Shown piece by piece: positions 32,650 through 45,266 of a DNA stretch of 64,000 nt. Position 1 is the stretch's first letter. Each line of letters opens with the position of its first letter. The translations under genes and the position numbers were made by a program. Source of the DNA: Dasypus novemcinctus (taxonomy: Eukaryota > Chordata > Mammalia > Cingulata > Dasypodidae); the NCBI RefSeq assembly GCF_030445035.2, contig NC_080680.1, positions 96,911,157 through 96,975,156 of the forward strand, read 5' to 3'. The notes below the pieces were generated by a model. It saw only the letters and a program-made list of their open reading frames with translations. It ran no database searches and had not been told where the DNA came from.

Positions 32650-32999
32650 CAGGGAAGCGGCTGTGACTCAATCAGTTGGGGTCCCATCTACCATATAGGA
32701 GGCCCTGGGTTCTTGTCCTGGGGACTCCTTGTGAAGGCAGGCTTGCCTGCACACTGCAGAGAGCCACTGGCTTGCCAGCGCTGCAGAGCGCCGTCTCAGG
32801 AAGGTGATGCAACAAAAAGGGAGACAAGCAAAAAAAACACAGAAGAGCACACAGTGAATGGACACAGAGAGCAGACAACAAGCAAGCCACAAGGGAGGGA
32901 GGGGAATAAATAAATACAGACACAGAAGAATGCACAGTGAATGGACACAGAGAGCAGACAGCAAGCAAAAATCCACAAGGGATGGGGAAGGGGATAAAC
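32650..32999 (+). mobile_element. tRNA-derived SINE, variant subtype, with target duplication
   Basis: The head is 'agcggctgtgactcaatcag' with 'ggccctgggttcttgtcctg', and the body differs from the main DAS type. The segment 'acacagaagagcacacagtg..' occurs twice (32,838 and 32,924), so part of the body is duplicated. The flanks 'aaaaagtatttaaca' and 'aaaagttatttaaca' are the target duplication. Confidence 0.85.
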
Positions 33000-33271
33000 T
33001 TTTAAAAGTTATTTAACAAAATTCAACATCCACTCATGACAAAACAAAAACAACAACAAAAATTTCTTAGCAAACTAGGAATAGACTGTCCTTAATGTAT
33101 TAAAGGGCATCTAAAGCTAACATCATACTTAATAGTGAGAGTCTGAATGCTTCTTCCCTACAATTGGGAACAAGCAAAGGATATCCCTTCTCTCCACTTC
33201 TATTCAATATTGTACTGCAGTTCTTAACCAGTGTAATAAGACAAGAAAAAGAAATACAGTCATTTAGGTTG

Positions 33272-33297
33272 TAAAAAAAAAAAGGGGGGGGGGGGAA
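33272..33297 (+). repeat. A-run joined to G-run
   Basis: Eleven A's followed directly by about twelve G's, inside the L1 ORF2 text. A homopolymer junction such as this is unstable and error-prone in sequencing. Confidence 0.85.
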
Positions 33298-33644
33298 GAA
33301 AACTTCATTTATCTCCAAAACATCTTGTCTATGTAGACAAACAAAAAGTCTACAAAAAATACTACTAGAACTAGAAGATGAGTTCAGCAAGATGCAAAAA
33401 TCAATTGTATTTCTGTAAACTAGCAATGAACATTGGAAGTTGAAATAAAAAAACATATCCAATAATTTTTTCATCAAAAAATATGAAATACTTGGGGATG
33501 AATTTAACAGAATAACTACAAAACCTGTGCACTGAAAACTACAATATACTGGTTAAAGAAATTAAATAAAAGATAAATAAATTTAGATACACACTCTGCT
33601 CATGGATCAGAAAACTCAGTATTGTTAAGATGTCAGATATCCTC

Positions 33645-34000
33645 TAATTGATCCTCTGCAGATGTTAGCAAGTTGTATTTTGTAAAGAACTATATGATAA
33701 GTATTATAGGCTCTATGGACCATATGGTCTCTGTCCCAGCTGCCCAACTCTGTCATTTCAGTTCAAAAGCATCCACAGACAAAACAAAAACAAATGAGTG
33801 TGGCCATGTTCCTATAAAATTTTATTACAGACACTGAAATTTAATTTCATAAAATTTTCATATATCATAAAATATTATTCTTCCCTTCATTTTTTTCAAT
33901 CATTTTAAAATGTAAAAACCATTCTTAGCTTACAGGCCACACAAAATTAGACAATGGGCCAGATTTGGTCCATGTGTTGTGGCTTGCCAAACTCTGACCT
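33645..34000 (+). mobile_element. hAT-Charlie element (MER1-like), longer form
   Basis: It starts 'tcctctgcagatgttagcaa' and carries 'ggaccatatggtctctgtcc', 'caaaagcatccacagacaaa' and 'gggccagatttggtccatgt', ending 'ttgccaaactctgacc'. It is the family seen at 9,333 and 59,579. This copy holds about 130 extra AT-rich bases (about 33,840-33,935) and sits in the larger L1. Confidence 0.75.
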
Positions 34001-35460
34001 ATGACTCAATGCAATCCCCATGAAAATTCCATCAAATATTTTGTAGATATTGTCATATTGATCCAAAAACTTAAATGGAAATTCAAATAAGTTAAAAGAG
34101 CTAAAGCAAATTTGAAGGAAAAAAAATAAAGAATTCACACTACCCAATCAGAAGACTTACAAAGTGACAACAATAAAGATAGTGTAGTATTGGTTTTGTA
34201 GATCAATGGAATGAAAGACAGAGTTCAGAAATAGATCTACACACAAATGATCAATTGATTTTCAACAAAGATGCCAAGGCAATTCTATAAGCAAAGATTA
34301 GTTTTTTTAACAATTGGTGCTAGAAAAATTGGATATCCACATACAAAAAAAAAAAGTCAACCTTTACATTATACCATATGCAAAAATTAATTCAAAGTGG
34401 ATCATAGATTTAAATTTAAAAACTAAAACTATTAAACTTCTAGAAGAAAATGTAAGAGAAAATCTCTGTAACCTTGGGTTAGGCAGAGATTTCTTAGATA
34501 AGAAATAAGCAACACAAATCACAATTAAAATTTTTAAATTCAACTTCTTCAAAATTAAAAACATATGCTATTTGAAGAGTAATTTTTAGAGAAAGAAAAG
34601 AAAATCCACAGGCTAGAATATGTCTGATAAAGGGCTTGTATCCATACAGATTTTTTTTTAACTCTCAAAAACAATAATAGGATGAGAAATAATCCCAATT
34701 AAATAATGGGCAAAAGATTTGAACAGACATTGAACAAAGATAATATAAAGATGCCAACTAAGCATATGACAAGATGCTTAACATGATTAATCATTAGGGA
34801 AATGCTAATTAAAACCACAATAAAATACCACTACAAACCCACTGAAATGGCTAAAGTTAAAAGACTAACAATACCAAGTGGTGATAACGAAGTACCTGGA
34901 AATCTTATGCACTGCAAAATAGAACAGTCACTTTGGAAAACAGTACGGCAATTTCTTTTAAAAATTAATTTATGTTTACCATACAACCCAGAAATTCCAC
35001 TCTCAGTTATTTACCCAAGAGAAATGTGAAAACACATGTTCACATAAAACCCCGTACAGCAATGTTTATAGCAGCTTTATTCACAGTAGTCAAAAACAGT
35101 CCAACATCTGATGAATGGTAAACAAATTGTGGTACATCTGTACGTGGAATATTATTCAGCAATAAAAATGAATGAACTACTGCATTCATACAACAATATG
35201 GATCAATCTCAAAAGCAGTATCCTAAATGAAAGAAGCTAGGCAATGTAGGCTACATACTACATGAGTGCATTTACATGTCATTCAAGAAAAGGAAACAGG
35301 AAATCAGGGGTTGGGGGGAGGAGGGAAGTAGTCATAACAGAGGGAATAGAGAATTTTGGGGATGATAGAAATATTCTGTTTCATAATGCAATAGCATACA
35401 ATTGTGAAAACTCATCAAATGGAATACTTTAAAAGGATGAATTTTATTGTAAGGAAAACT

Positions 35461-35880
35461 GACATGAAAATTCAAAACTCTAGTAGAAAGTAAAGGTGCT
35501 TATATCTCAGACCTTGGGCTAGGGAAAGGTAGAATTCCAGACCAGACCTAGGTAGGCCTGCTTATGTGTTGGAAAGTAGGGCAGGTGGACCTGAGAAAAG
35601 AGTCTCGTTCCTCCAGTACTTCAAGTTCACATTGAAGGGCCGTGTTTCCAATGAATAAATTGCTCCACTGAGATACTACCATGCCTAATTCTTAATCACT
35701 ACCAAACTTTTAACCACAGATGACACTTAATTAAATCACAAAGAACTTCCCTGAGTGGCTAATTAGTGCCAAAGCAGAGTCGCCAGGAGATCTTCAAATG
35801 GAGTTCCCCCAGGGCCTCATTAACAAAGCCAAGAAATGGGCCAGGCCCCACAGAGGCAGTCCCAGGTGTACTGAAACTTT
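35461..35880. promoter_or_regulatory. Repeat-free stretch with clustered TAATTA-type motifs (candidate only)
   Basis: This is the only clearly unique block between two L1s in this part. It carries TTAATTAA (35,727-35,734), CTAATTAG (35,759-35,766), further TAAT words at 35,683-35,695, and 'tcccccaggg' (35,805-35,814), close to an EBF-type TCCCNNGGGA. Homeodomain (LHX2-like) plus EBF sites are the known grammar of olfactory receptor enhancers, and an OR pseudogene lies 14 kb away. This is motif reading only and may be chance in AT-rich DNA. Confidence 0.25.
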
Positions 35881-36365
35881 TTTTTAATTTATTTGTTTTT
35901 GATGTCTTTTTTTTTTTTTAAGATACATAGATGACACAAATTATTACACTAAAAATATAAGAGGTTCCCATAAATCCCACTCCCCACCCCACCCCCCACT
36001 CCTCCCACATCAACAGCCTCTTTCCTCAGTGTGGCACATTCATTGCATTTGATAAATACATTTTGGAGCACTGCTACACAGTGTGGATTATAATTTACAT
36101 TGTAGTTTACACTCCCCTCCCCCAGTCCATTCAGTGGGTATGGCAGGATATATAATGTCCTGCATCCGTCTGTGCAATATCATTCAGGACAACTCCAAGT
36201 CCTGAAAATGCCCCCAAATCACACCTCTTCTTCCTCTCCCTGCCCTCAGCAACTCCCGTGGCCACTGTCTCCACATCAATGATATGGTTTCTAGATTACT
36301 AGAGTCACAATAGTTCTATAGAAGAATACTAGTAAGTCCACTCTAATCCATATTTTATTCCTCCA
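35881..36365 (-). mobile_element. L1 3'UTR, minus strand
   Basis: A T run, then 'aagaggttcccataaatccc', 'cattttggagcactgctaca', 'cagtccattcagtgggtatg' and 'ctctaatccatattttattc', in the same order as 26,940-27,415. Confidence 0.88.
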
Positions 36366-37299
36366 TCCATTTCTGATATTTTACACTTAAAGCCTCCTGG
36401 CTTCCCCAAGAGGTTAAAATCACCACCACCATCACCAGAAGCCTCTTTACAGCCTGGGCTCTACCTAACTCCCCAGTCTCATTTTTCTTCAAAACCTATA
36501 ATTCTCCCAATTCCTAGAATAACAAATAGGTTTTATCTCTTTTGCCACTACTATTTAATTAAGAGTGCCCACCTAGGGTGCTGTTTTGAAAATGATTCAA
36601 AAGCTCTGTTCAATATCAATGAGAAATAATTCTCTATGAGATTAGCAATGTCTGCTATGGACAAGGAATGGGGGAGATAGTAGCACACAAGCTATATTCA
36701 CCCTGCCCCAAACCAAATCTTAAACCTTGCTGCATTCCCTAAAATACTAAACACTTCCTCACACCTCCATGTTTTTGGATGTCATTTAATGTCCTTGCTT
36801 CTCTTCTCCACTTAGTCAATGCCTAGTTGCCATCCTTCAACACCTGACTTCTCTATAGTAGTCTCTGAATGGGATTAATAACTGTCTCTTCAGTATTCCC
36901 ACTGTGACTTGAATATTTGCTTATCATTGCAATTATTACACTTCTATAATGATCTGGCTAATTGGGGTGCTGTGCAAGAATAACTTCTAGAGAGTAGTTC
37001 TTGGTGGAAGGGGTAAGAGGACAGGCCACAAGGGAGACTAGTAATGACCCTCTAGTGGGAAAAAGAAAACAAAAAAGTAGAGCTATTGGGGTAAAGGGGG
37101 TAGAAAAAGGAGAAGCTATAAGAATAGCCAAACCAAGAAACATGAGACACCCTTCCCCTTAGAGATATCAGTGAGGAGTTAGGTATATTGTAGACTAGGT
37201 TCTGTAGAGAAAAGTGAGTTATCAGTGAACAAAGTACAATGCAGGGATAATAACTGCCAGAAGTCCTGCACTAAAATGAGCACTGAAGGGTGTTCTTTA
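36366..37299. other. Intergenic stretch, no gene recognised
   Basis: Short frames only. It includes a run of ACC units ('tcaccaccaccatcaccaga', 36,420). No nameable repeat. Confidence 0.35.
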
Positions 37300-40200
37300 A
37301 GGAGAAGAACCCAGTTCTGATTCCAGAAATGGCAAAGTAGCTTGACTCAAACTGACCCTCCCATAATCATTATAAACTTCAGAAAAAAAAACATTTACTT
37401 GAAGGTATTGGAGATTAACCAAATGCAAGCAGAAAATGGAACAGGTTTGAACCTTGCAAAAAGGGAACCATTCTGGGTTGGCTTTTCTCCTGAGGGTACT
37501 CTCTAGGCCATACAATGCAAGGTGGCTAAAAGTCAAGCAGGGTACCAATATACCATGATCCAGAATGATAGAGGGGACAGCACTACATATCCTATGAACA
37601 TTAAAAATATAATTAGGGAAGATTATGAACCTTTTAAAGTCAAAAATACAAGTAGGTTGACCATGAGAGGATGAAAAAAATACACCATGAAAGTAGTAAG
37701 CAAAAAAGAGCCAGGGTGACTGACAATATGCACCTAACAGCAGATCCCCAAAATACATGAAGCAAAAACTGACAGATTTGAAGAAGCAATTGACAGTTCT
37801 GCATTAATAGTAGGAGATTAATTTAGTACTTTCAATAATCAATAGAGGGAAGAAGATTTGGCTCAACTGATAAGAGTGTCCGCCTACCACATAGGAGGTT
37901 CAAACCCAGGTCTCTTGGCCCATGTGGTGAGCTGGCCCACACACAGCACTGATGTGCGCAAGGAGTGTTATGCCAGCAAGGGTGTCCCCCATGTAGGGGA
38001 GCCCCAAGCTCAAGGAGTGCACCCATCAAGGAGAGCTGTCCTGCACAGGAAAAAAAAAGCACAGCCTGCCCAGGAATGGTACTGCATACACAGAGAGCTG
38101 ACACAGCAAGATAATGCAACAAAAAGAGACACAGATGCCCAGTGCCACTGACAAGAATGCAGATGGACACAGAAGAACACACATTAAGTGGACACAGAGA
38201 GCAGACAATGAGACAACAGGAGAGGGGAAAGGAGAGAGAAATAAATAAAATATATATATATAAATTAAATTTTTTTTTTAAAAATCAATAGAACATCAAA
38301 TCAGAAGATCAATAAGGAAGTACAGGACCTGAATGATACACTAAACTCACTAGAACTAACAGACATATATAGAACACTGCACGCATATGTAGGGTCACTA
38401 AACAAGTAAATTCAAAAATATTGAAATCATAAAATGTATATTGTCCAACCAAAATGGAATGAAAGTAGAAATCAATACCAGGAGGAGAAAGGGAAAATAC
38501 ACAAATTTGAGGAAATTAAACAACTTACTCAAACAATAAATGGGTTAAAGAGAAAACCAGAAACAAAAATAAGGAAATACCCTTAGGTGAATGAAAATGA
38601 AAATACAATATAACAAAGTTTATGGGATGCAGTGAAGGCAGTGCTGACAAAAAAATTTATAGTTCTAAAGCTTATATTAAAAAAGAAGAAAGACTTCAAA
38701 TCAGAGATCTAACCTCAAAACTGGAATAACTAGAAAAAGCAAACTAAACCCAAAACAAGCAAAAGGAAGGAAATAGCAAAGATTAGACTGGAGACAAATG
38801 AAGTAGGAAAAAAAATAGAATCAACAAAACCAAAAGTTGGTTCTTAGAAAAGATCAACAAAATTGACAAACCCTTAGTAAGACTGAAAAAGAAAAAAACA
38901 GAGAGGATGCAAATATATTATACAAATGATGAAATACAGAAATGAAAAGGGGGACATTACTACTGACTCTGTACTGAAATAAAAAAGACTATAAGTGGAC
39001 ACTATGAATAAATGTATGCCAATAAATTATATAATCTAGATGAAATGGACAAATTCTTATAAACACACAAACTACTTACATTGACTCAGGAGGAAATACA
39101 AAATCTCAACCAACAATTTACTAAGAAAAAGATTAAATCAGTCATCAAAAATCTCCCAACAAAGAAAAGCCCAGGACCAGATGGTTTCACAGGGGAATTC
39201 TACCAATCATTCCAAGAAGACATGACTTCAATTCTACTCAAACTCTTCCAAAAAGTTGAAGAGAGGGAACACTCCCTGACTCATTCTATGAGGTTAACAT
39301 CACTCTCCTACCAAAGCCGGATAAAGGTACAACAAGAATGGAAAACTACAGACCACTATCTCTTATGTATATAGATGCAAAAGTTCCTAAACAAAATACT
39401 AGCAGACTGTACCCAACAGTATATTAAAAGAATTATACACCATGATTAACTGGGATTTATCCCTGGTATGCAAGGTTGACTCAACATAAGGATATCAATT
39501 AATGAAATGCACCACACTAACAGAATGAAGGGGGAAAAAAACCCATGATTATCTCAATTGACACAGAAAAGGCATTTGACAAAATACAGCACAATTTCTT
39601 GATAAAAACATTAAAACACTAGAAATAGAGGGAAACTTCCTCAACATGACAAAGGTCATAAATGAAAAGCCCACAGTTAACAGCCTATTTAATGGTGAAA
39701 GACTGAAAACTTTCCATCTAAGATCAGGAACAAGACAAGGATACCCACTATCACCACTGTTATTGAACTTTGTACTGGAGGTGCTTGCCAGAGCAACTGG
39801 GCAAAAAAAGGAGAAAAAAAGGCATCCAAATTAGAAAAGAATAAGTAAAATTTTCCCAACATTCAGATGATATTATCCTATATACAGAAAACCCTGGAAA
39901 ATACACAAAGAAGCTCCTAGAGCTAATGAATGAATTCAGCAAAGTGGCAGGGCACAAGATTAACACCCAAAAATCAGTAGTGTTTCTATACACTAGAAAT
40001 GAACATTCAGAACAAGAAATCAAGAAAAATATTCCACTCACAAAGCAACTAAATCAAATATCTAGAAATAAATATAAACAAGGATATAAAAGACTTGTAC
40101 ACAGAAAAGTACAAAACACTGTTAAAAGAAATTAAAGAAGACCTAAATAAATGGAAGGATATTCCATGCTCATGAATTGGAAGACTAAATATTATTAAGA

Positions 40201-42030
40201 TATCAACACTACACAAAGCAACTTACAGATTCAGTGCAATCCCAGTCAAAATTCCAGCAACTTTCTTTGCAAAAATGGAAAGCCAGTCATCAAATTTATA
40301 TGGAAGAGTAAGGGGCCCAAAATAGTTAAAGCCATCTTGATAAAGAAGAATAAAATTTGAAGACTCACACTTCCCAATCTTAGAGCTTATAACAAAGCCA
40401 TATTAATCAAGACAGCATAGTACTGTCACAAAGACAGACATATAGACGGGTGGACTAGAATTGAGAGTTCAGAAATCAACCCTCACATTTATGATCAACT
40501 GATTTTTGACAAGGTGGCAAAAACTACTCAATTGGGAAAGAAAAACCTTTTCAACAAATGGTTCTGGGAAATCTGGATCTACATTTGAAAAAAATAAAAA
40601 GAAAGAGGACTCCTACCTCACACCATATACAAAAATCAACTCAAAATGGATCAAAGACCTAAATATAAGAACTAGAACTGTCAGACTCCTAGAAGAAAAT
40701 GTAGGGAAGCATCTTCAGGACCCTATATTGGGCAATGACTTCTTAGACTTTACATCCAAAGCACAAGCAACAAAAGAAAAATGAGATAAATGGGACTCCA
40801 TAAAAAAAGAAAAAAAAACTTTTATTCCTCAAAGGACTTTATTATGAAAATAAAAAGACAACCTACACAATGGAAGTAAATATTTGGAAACCACATATCC
40901 GTTAAAGGATTAATACCAGTGTACAAAGAGAAATCCTTAAACTTGACAACAAAAAGACAAACAACCCAATTAAACAATAGGCAAAAGACTTGAAGAGACA
41001 TCTTCCCAAAGAAGATACACAAATGGCCAGAAAGCACATGAAAAGATGCTCAACATCATTAGCCACGATGGAAATGCAAACCACAATGAGATATCATTTC
41101 ACACCCATTGGAATGGCTGTTATCAAAAAATAAAATAAAATAAAATAACGAGTGTTGGAGAGGATGCAGAGAACTAGGAATACTCATTCCTTGCTGGTGG
41201 CAAGGTAAAATGTGACAGCCACTTCGTGGTTCCTCAGAAAGCTAACTATAGAACTACCATAAGACCTGGCCATTCCACTACTAATTATATACCCAAAAGA
41301 ATTGAAAAGGGGCCCAAACAGATATTTTCACACCAATGTTCATAACAGCATTATTCACAATTGCCAAAAGAGTCTGTCACTTTTGACACTTACCAAGGGT
41401 CTGTCAACCAATGAAAAGATAAAATGTAGTATATACATGCATGGAATATTACTCAGCCATAAAAAGGTACTGAGTCCCAATCATTTCATAACAGGGATGA
41501 ACCCTGAAAATATCATGTTGAGTAAAGTAAGCCAGACACAAAAGGACAAATATTGTATGATTTCACTGATTTGAAACAATCAAAATAAGCAAACTCACAG
41601 AGTCAAAATCTAGAATATAAATTACCCAGGGATGGGATGGGAATAGGGAATGGGAAGCTAAAGCTTAAAATGTATGGAGTTCCTATTTAGAATGGTGGAA
41701 ATGTTTTGTTAATGGATGGTGGTAACAGTAGCACAACATTGTGAATGCAACTAGCAGCCCAGAAATATATATCTAAATATGATTGAAAGGGGAAATGTTA
41801 GATTGCATATATGTAACAGAATATTTTTTTTTAATCCTTGGAACTATACTATACAAATAGGAAATCCTAATTTAAACATGGACTCTAATTAATAGTACAA
41901 TTATAAAAAAGTGTCATCATAAATTGTAACAAATGTTCCATGCCAAAGCAAGGTGTTGGTGCTGGGATGGTATATGGGAATCCTGTATCTTGTGCTAGAT
42001 AGTTTTGTAAACCCACACCTTCTCTAATAA
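37300..42030 (+). mobile_element. L1 element, 5'-truncated, best-preserved LINE in the window
   Basis: Endonuclease end ('gtaggagattaatttagtac', about 37,809), then RT. The frame at 39,081-39,374 encodes IKSVIKNLPTKKSPGPDGFT, the RT entry. 'IDTEKAFDKIQ'-type motif A is at about 39,557, RQGYPLSPLLLNFVLEVLA at 39,734, and 'SDDIILY' (the FADD position) at about 39,866. The C-terminus is at 40,506-40,784 (INSKWIKDLNIRTRTVRLLE). The 3'UTR ends with 'ttctctaataaagg' near 42,030. The ORF is broken by several frameshifts and stops, so it cannot be active. A DAS SINE lies at 37,846-38,281. Confidence 0.92.
37846..38281 (+). mobile_element. DAS-type SINE with target duplication
   Basis: Full-length: 'agaagatttggctcaactga', 'ggaggttcaaacccaggtct', body, tail with (TA)n and T-rich end. 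'aatcaatagag' on the left and 'aatcaataga' on the right flank it. It interrupts L1 ORF2 sequence. Confidence 0.92.
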
Positions 42031-42439
42031 AGGAAAAAATCATAGTATGTTAACTAGTCAACTAAAATGCATCTTAACTATATATATGTAAATTATATTA
42101 AGTGTTTATGGATGCATTTTAATATGTTCAGTATAATGTTGAATGGGGCATCCAAAAAAGATTTAACTTGGCCCAAAGGCTAGGAAAATATTGCCTTGAT
42201 TACATGTCATATTATAAATCTTCAGTTAAGCTTATTAAACTTACCTTTCTTTTTGTGGACAAGGAGATTGCAATTGCTTTTTTCATTTCCAATTCCCCAA
42301 GTCAAATTTTATAGGATCTTGCCATCAAGCTACACCTCTTAACCCAGCATCCCAGATCCTGGAAAATTCCTAGAGCACACATCATTTGAATGTGTGCTGA
42401 CCGCATGTTTTGCTACAGCTAATCTCTGAAATGGGAAGA
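42031..42439. other. Intergenic stretch, nothing recognised
   Basis: AT-rich, follows the L1 tail. No gene or firm repeat. Confidence 0.35.
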
Positions 42440-42735
42440 ATATGGGCTTTGAAGTCACCCAGACTTATTATGTTCATCACAAGAAAGGGCCTCTTAGATC
42501 TTGGTCATCATTTAGCATATGTTAGAAATAGCACTGGGCTGGGAGCGCTAGTCCAGGATCTGCCATTTTCAGGATTTGTGACCTCACCAAAATCTCTTTT
42601 CTCTTAGCCTTGATCTTCTCATTTATGAAATGGGAGCAAGAACCCCATTTTCAGAGCTGCTTTTGAGGTAATTAATAAGGTATTTGTATAAAGAGATTAA
42701 TACAGTACCTGACATGTAGTGAATGCTCAAAAACT
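42440..42735 (+). mobile_element. MIR SINE
   Basis: 'atctgccattttcaggattt', 'gtgacctcaccaaaatctct', 'gatcttctcatttatgaaat' and 'acctgacatgtagtgaatgc' follow the MIR order in the plus direction. Confidence 0.7.
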
Positions 42736-43384
42736 GTCAGACCCCATTCTCCACCCCAAGAAGTGAATGAGAAGGAGGAGGAAATTAGACTCCATCCTGA
42801 AATCCTCCCTTGTGGACAAGAATTGAGACAGAACCAAGACAAGAACAGACACGTGAGTATCGCTATGCGTGGAAGAGGACACGGAGGAGGAGGAGGCAAA
42901 GTTCTAGGGCTGGAGCATCACGCACTTGGCTAAAAGGGAGGGAGGGAAGAAGGGTAAGAGAACCAACAGATGGGGAGATAAATGGGCAAAGTTGTGCCCA
43001 TTTGCAGGGGGGTAGACAGGGGTTCATGCTATTTTCAGGCTTCAGGAAACCAATTCTATTCAGTGAACATCGGCATGACATGCAGAATGCAAGTCACAGA
43101 TCAGAAGAGAGTTAGCAAGCCTGGAAAAAGTGAGTCATGGAGAGATGGAAGAAAATGTCACTCATTCGAAGAAGAAAATAATGGCCAAGAGGCAGCAAGA
43201 TATGACATAAAAGTCTCCATTTGAGGTTTATTGAAAGAATGATCAAGATGTATTAGGATCACCAATGCCCACCATACCACTCCACTCTATTCCTTCCATT
43301 CCCCCACCCCTACTGATTCGTTCATTCCCTAATTCAGTTCTGGAGGACTTAGGTGGGGCTACATGATAGAAAGAAGCCAAACTT
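42736..43384. other. Intergenic stretch, GA-rich, no gene recognised
   Basis: Purine-rich text at 42,860-42,960 gives open frames on both strands without domains. Nothing firm. Confidence 0.35.
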
Positions 43385-43545
43385 GGGAATTTCTATGCTG
43401 CCTCCCACCGCTTCACATCTGTATGTCTCTGGACAAGTCACCTAACTTCTCTGCATCTCTAGCAAAATAGGAAACCTACTTAGGACTATTATGACAATAT
43501 TACAAGATACAGAGATACAAAGTAGACTCATAATAAACATTTGTT
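43385..43545 (+). mobile_element. MIR SINE fragment
   Basis: 'tgtctctggacaagtcacct', 'aacttctctgcatctctagc', 'ggactattatgacaatatta' and 'actcataataaacatttg' match a worn MIR. Confidence 0.6.
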
Positions 43546-43734
43546 TCCTTTTCCCTTCTCTCATGGTGCATGTCACACTCGTGAATCTATTTTCTCTTCC
43601 ATCAATCTACAAAGCAAGAGAAAACACAGCAGGAGATTTTGAATAGAGAACAGAAACCCATTTCCATAATAAATATATATAAAAAGATGATGTTTTAAAT
43701 AGAGTCTTTTCATGGGAGGCAAAATCTGCCATTT

Positions 43735-44165
43735 ATTCATTATAGCCAGAAAATGCTCACAACCCAAATGCCCATCAACAATAGACTAGATAAATCAATT
43801 GTTTATTTATATAAAGAAATACTTAAATAGCAATGAAACAGATCAAACTACCAATACACACAACATGGATGTCAACAGATGTTAGGTTGAACAAAAGAAG
43901 CCAGACACAAAAAATAGATACTGTTCAACTCCAGGTATATGAAGTTCATGAAGAGGCAAAACTAATCAATGATGAAGGAAGTCAGAATAGTGGTTATCTG
44001 TGGGAGATTGTTGACTTGGAAGGGGCATAGGACAGCCTTCCAGAGTTCTGGAAATGTTCTCTATCTTCATTTGGTGGTTACTTGAGTTTATTATACATAT
44101 GTAAATATTAATCAGGCTGTACACTTAAGATCAGTGCACTTTATTGTATGCAAATTATCCTCCAA
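43735..44165 (+). mobile_element. Old L1 3' end
   Basis: 'ttcattatagccagaaaatg', 'caacccaaatgcccatcaac', 'ggttgaacaaaagaagccag' and 'caggctgtacacttaagatc' are the L1 closing segment. The frame at 43,833-44,030 belongs to it. Confidence 0.85.
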
Positions 44166-45266
44166 AGGGGGTGGAAGGATGTACTGCCATATTGTCCTGA
44201 AACTCAAAATACCAAGCCTGAGGTTGCACAAATGTCTCAAAAGGCCATTTGACTAAAAGTATAAACATTGAGAGCAAAAGTAGTAGTTGATCAAGTCTGG
44301 GAGAAAAATAAACTTAAATTAAACAGGTAAGATGGTGGGAAAATATTTCATTATAGCATCTCTAATAATGTTCCAAAAAGTACTTTCTGAATGTAGTATT
44401 CTGTAGTATCATTCATACGTAGCTATTTTAGTATAAAAGTCCATTTTCATGAGAAAAGCATAATTAAGTAGAAAAGTGTGTTTTTCACTTTTTTTCACTC
44501 AAACATGAGATTGGACTACATGTACTATATGGCCCTTTGTATCCCTGCTATTCTTCTATAATTTCACTTCTTAAATTCTTTGCAATTATATTTAGCTGCT
44601 ACCAGGTAACACTGTTATGTGATGTTTTCTGTGATATTTAATGGATAGTGCCCACCTAGTCAAAGAACTAAGAAAATGTGGATCCACTGGGACAGATTTT
44701 TTTTACATTTCCCAGTCCCTTTGATTACTCTTTCCCCTGTGTGGAGAGTTTCTCCCATTATGGGTCCTTCCCTTCACCCTCCTCCCCAAGATACAAGCCA
44801 GAAAGCTCGTTTTCCCACCATCTCTTGGAACATACAAGCACATGAGCTAGGCTGCAACCCTCAGATGTGAATTAGAGATGACTTTAATTCTAAGTAGCAC
44901 AAAGTGAGGAAGGAGACACCACAGAATCCATTTTCTAGAAAGGCTGGATGTGGAAGCAGTCAACTTTTTGGGGCAACAGCAGTAGGCATTTGGGCAGCAG
45001 AGGTGCCATGGGAGATATCTGAGCCTGCTGGCAGCAGAGGCATCTCACTGGAGTAGTGGGTGCTCTTCCTGGGGGCAAGGATCCATCTAATTCTCTGGCT
45101 TTCCAGTGGTTCCATGAGCTACTCACTGTCCTATAACAAATTCCTTCCTGCTTAAACTGACCAGAAGAGGTTTTGTTGTTTACACTAAGAGCCCTAAATG
45201 AATCACCCATCAAATCAAAACACCAGGAGTACTCAAATTGTGAGCATCAAGATCATTCACTCTTGG
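44166..45266. other. Intergenic stretch, no gene recognised
   Basis: AT-rich to about 44,650, then a more even base mix. Frames at 44,676-44,870 (plus) and 44,935-45,213 (minus) show no domain that I know. Confidence 0.35.

Larger units (their letters stand above)
30769..35460 (+). mobile_element. L1 element, 5'-truncated, interrupted by three other elements
   Basis: ORF2 sequence from late endonuclease ('ctagagtggatatattaata', 30,875; 'ctctgaccatggtagaattc', 31,325) through RT (about 32,290-33,540; 'ggatatcccttctctccact' at 33,179 encodes GYPLSPL). The C-terminus follows (frame 34,314-34,508, KTIKLLEENVRENLCNLGLG), then the 3'UTR, ending near 35,460. Inserts are an L1 3' piece (about 31,495-31,790), a SINE (32,650-32,999) and a hAT element (33,645-34,000). 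The reading frame is broken many times. ORF1 and the 5'UTR are missing. Confidence 0.88.

Noticed and set aside
39081-40784. Active L1 candidate
   Set aside because: The RT and C-terminal frames are short and separated by stops and shifts, a SINE splits the upstream part, and ORF1 and the 5'UTR are missing.
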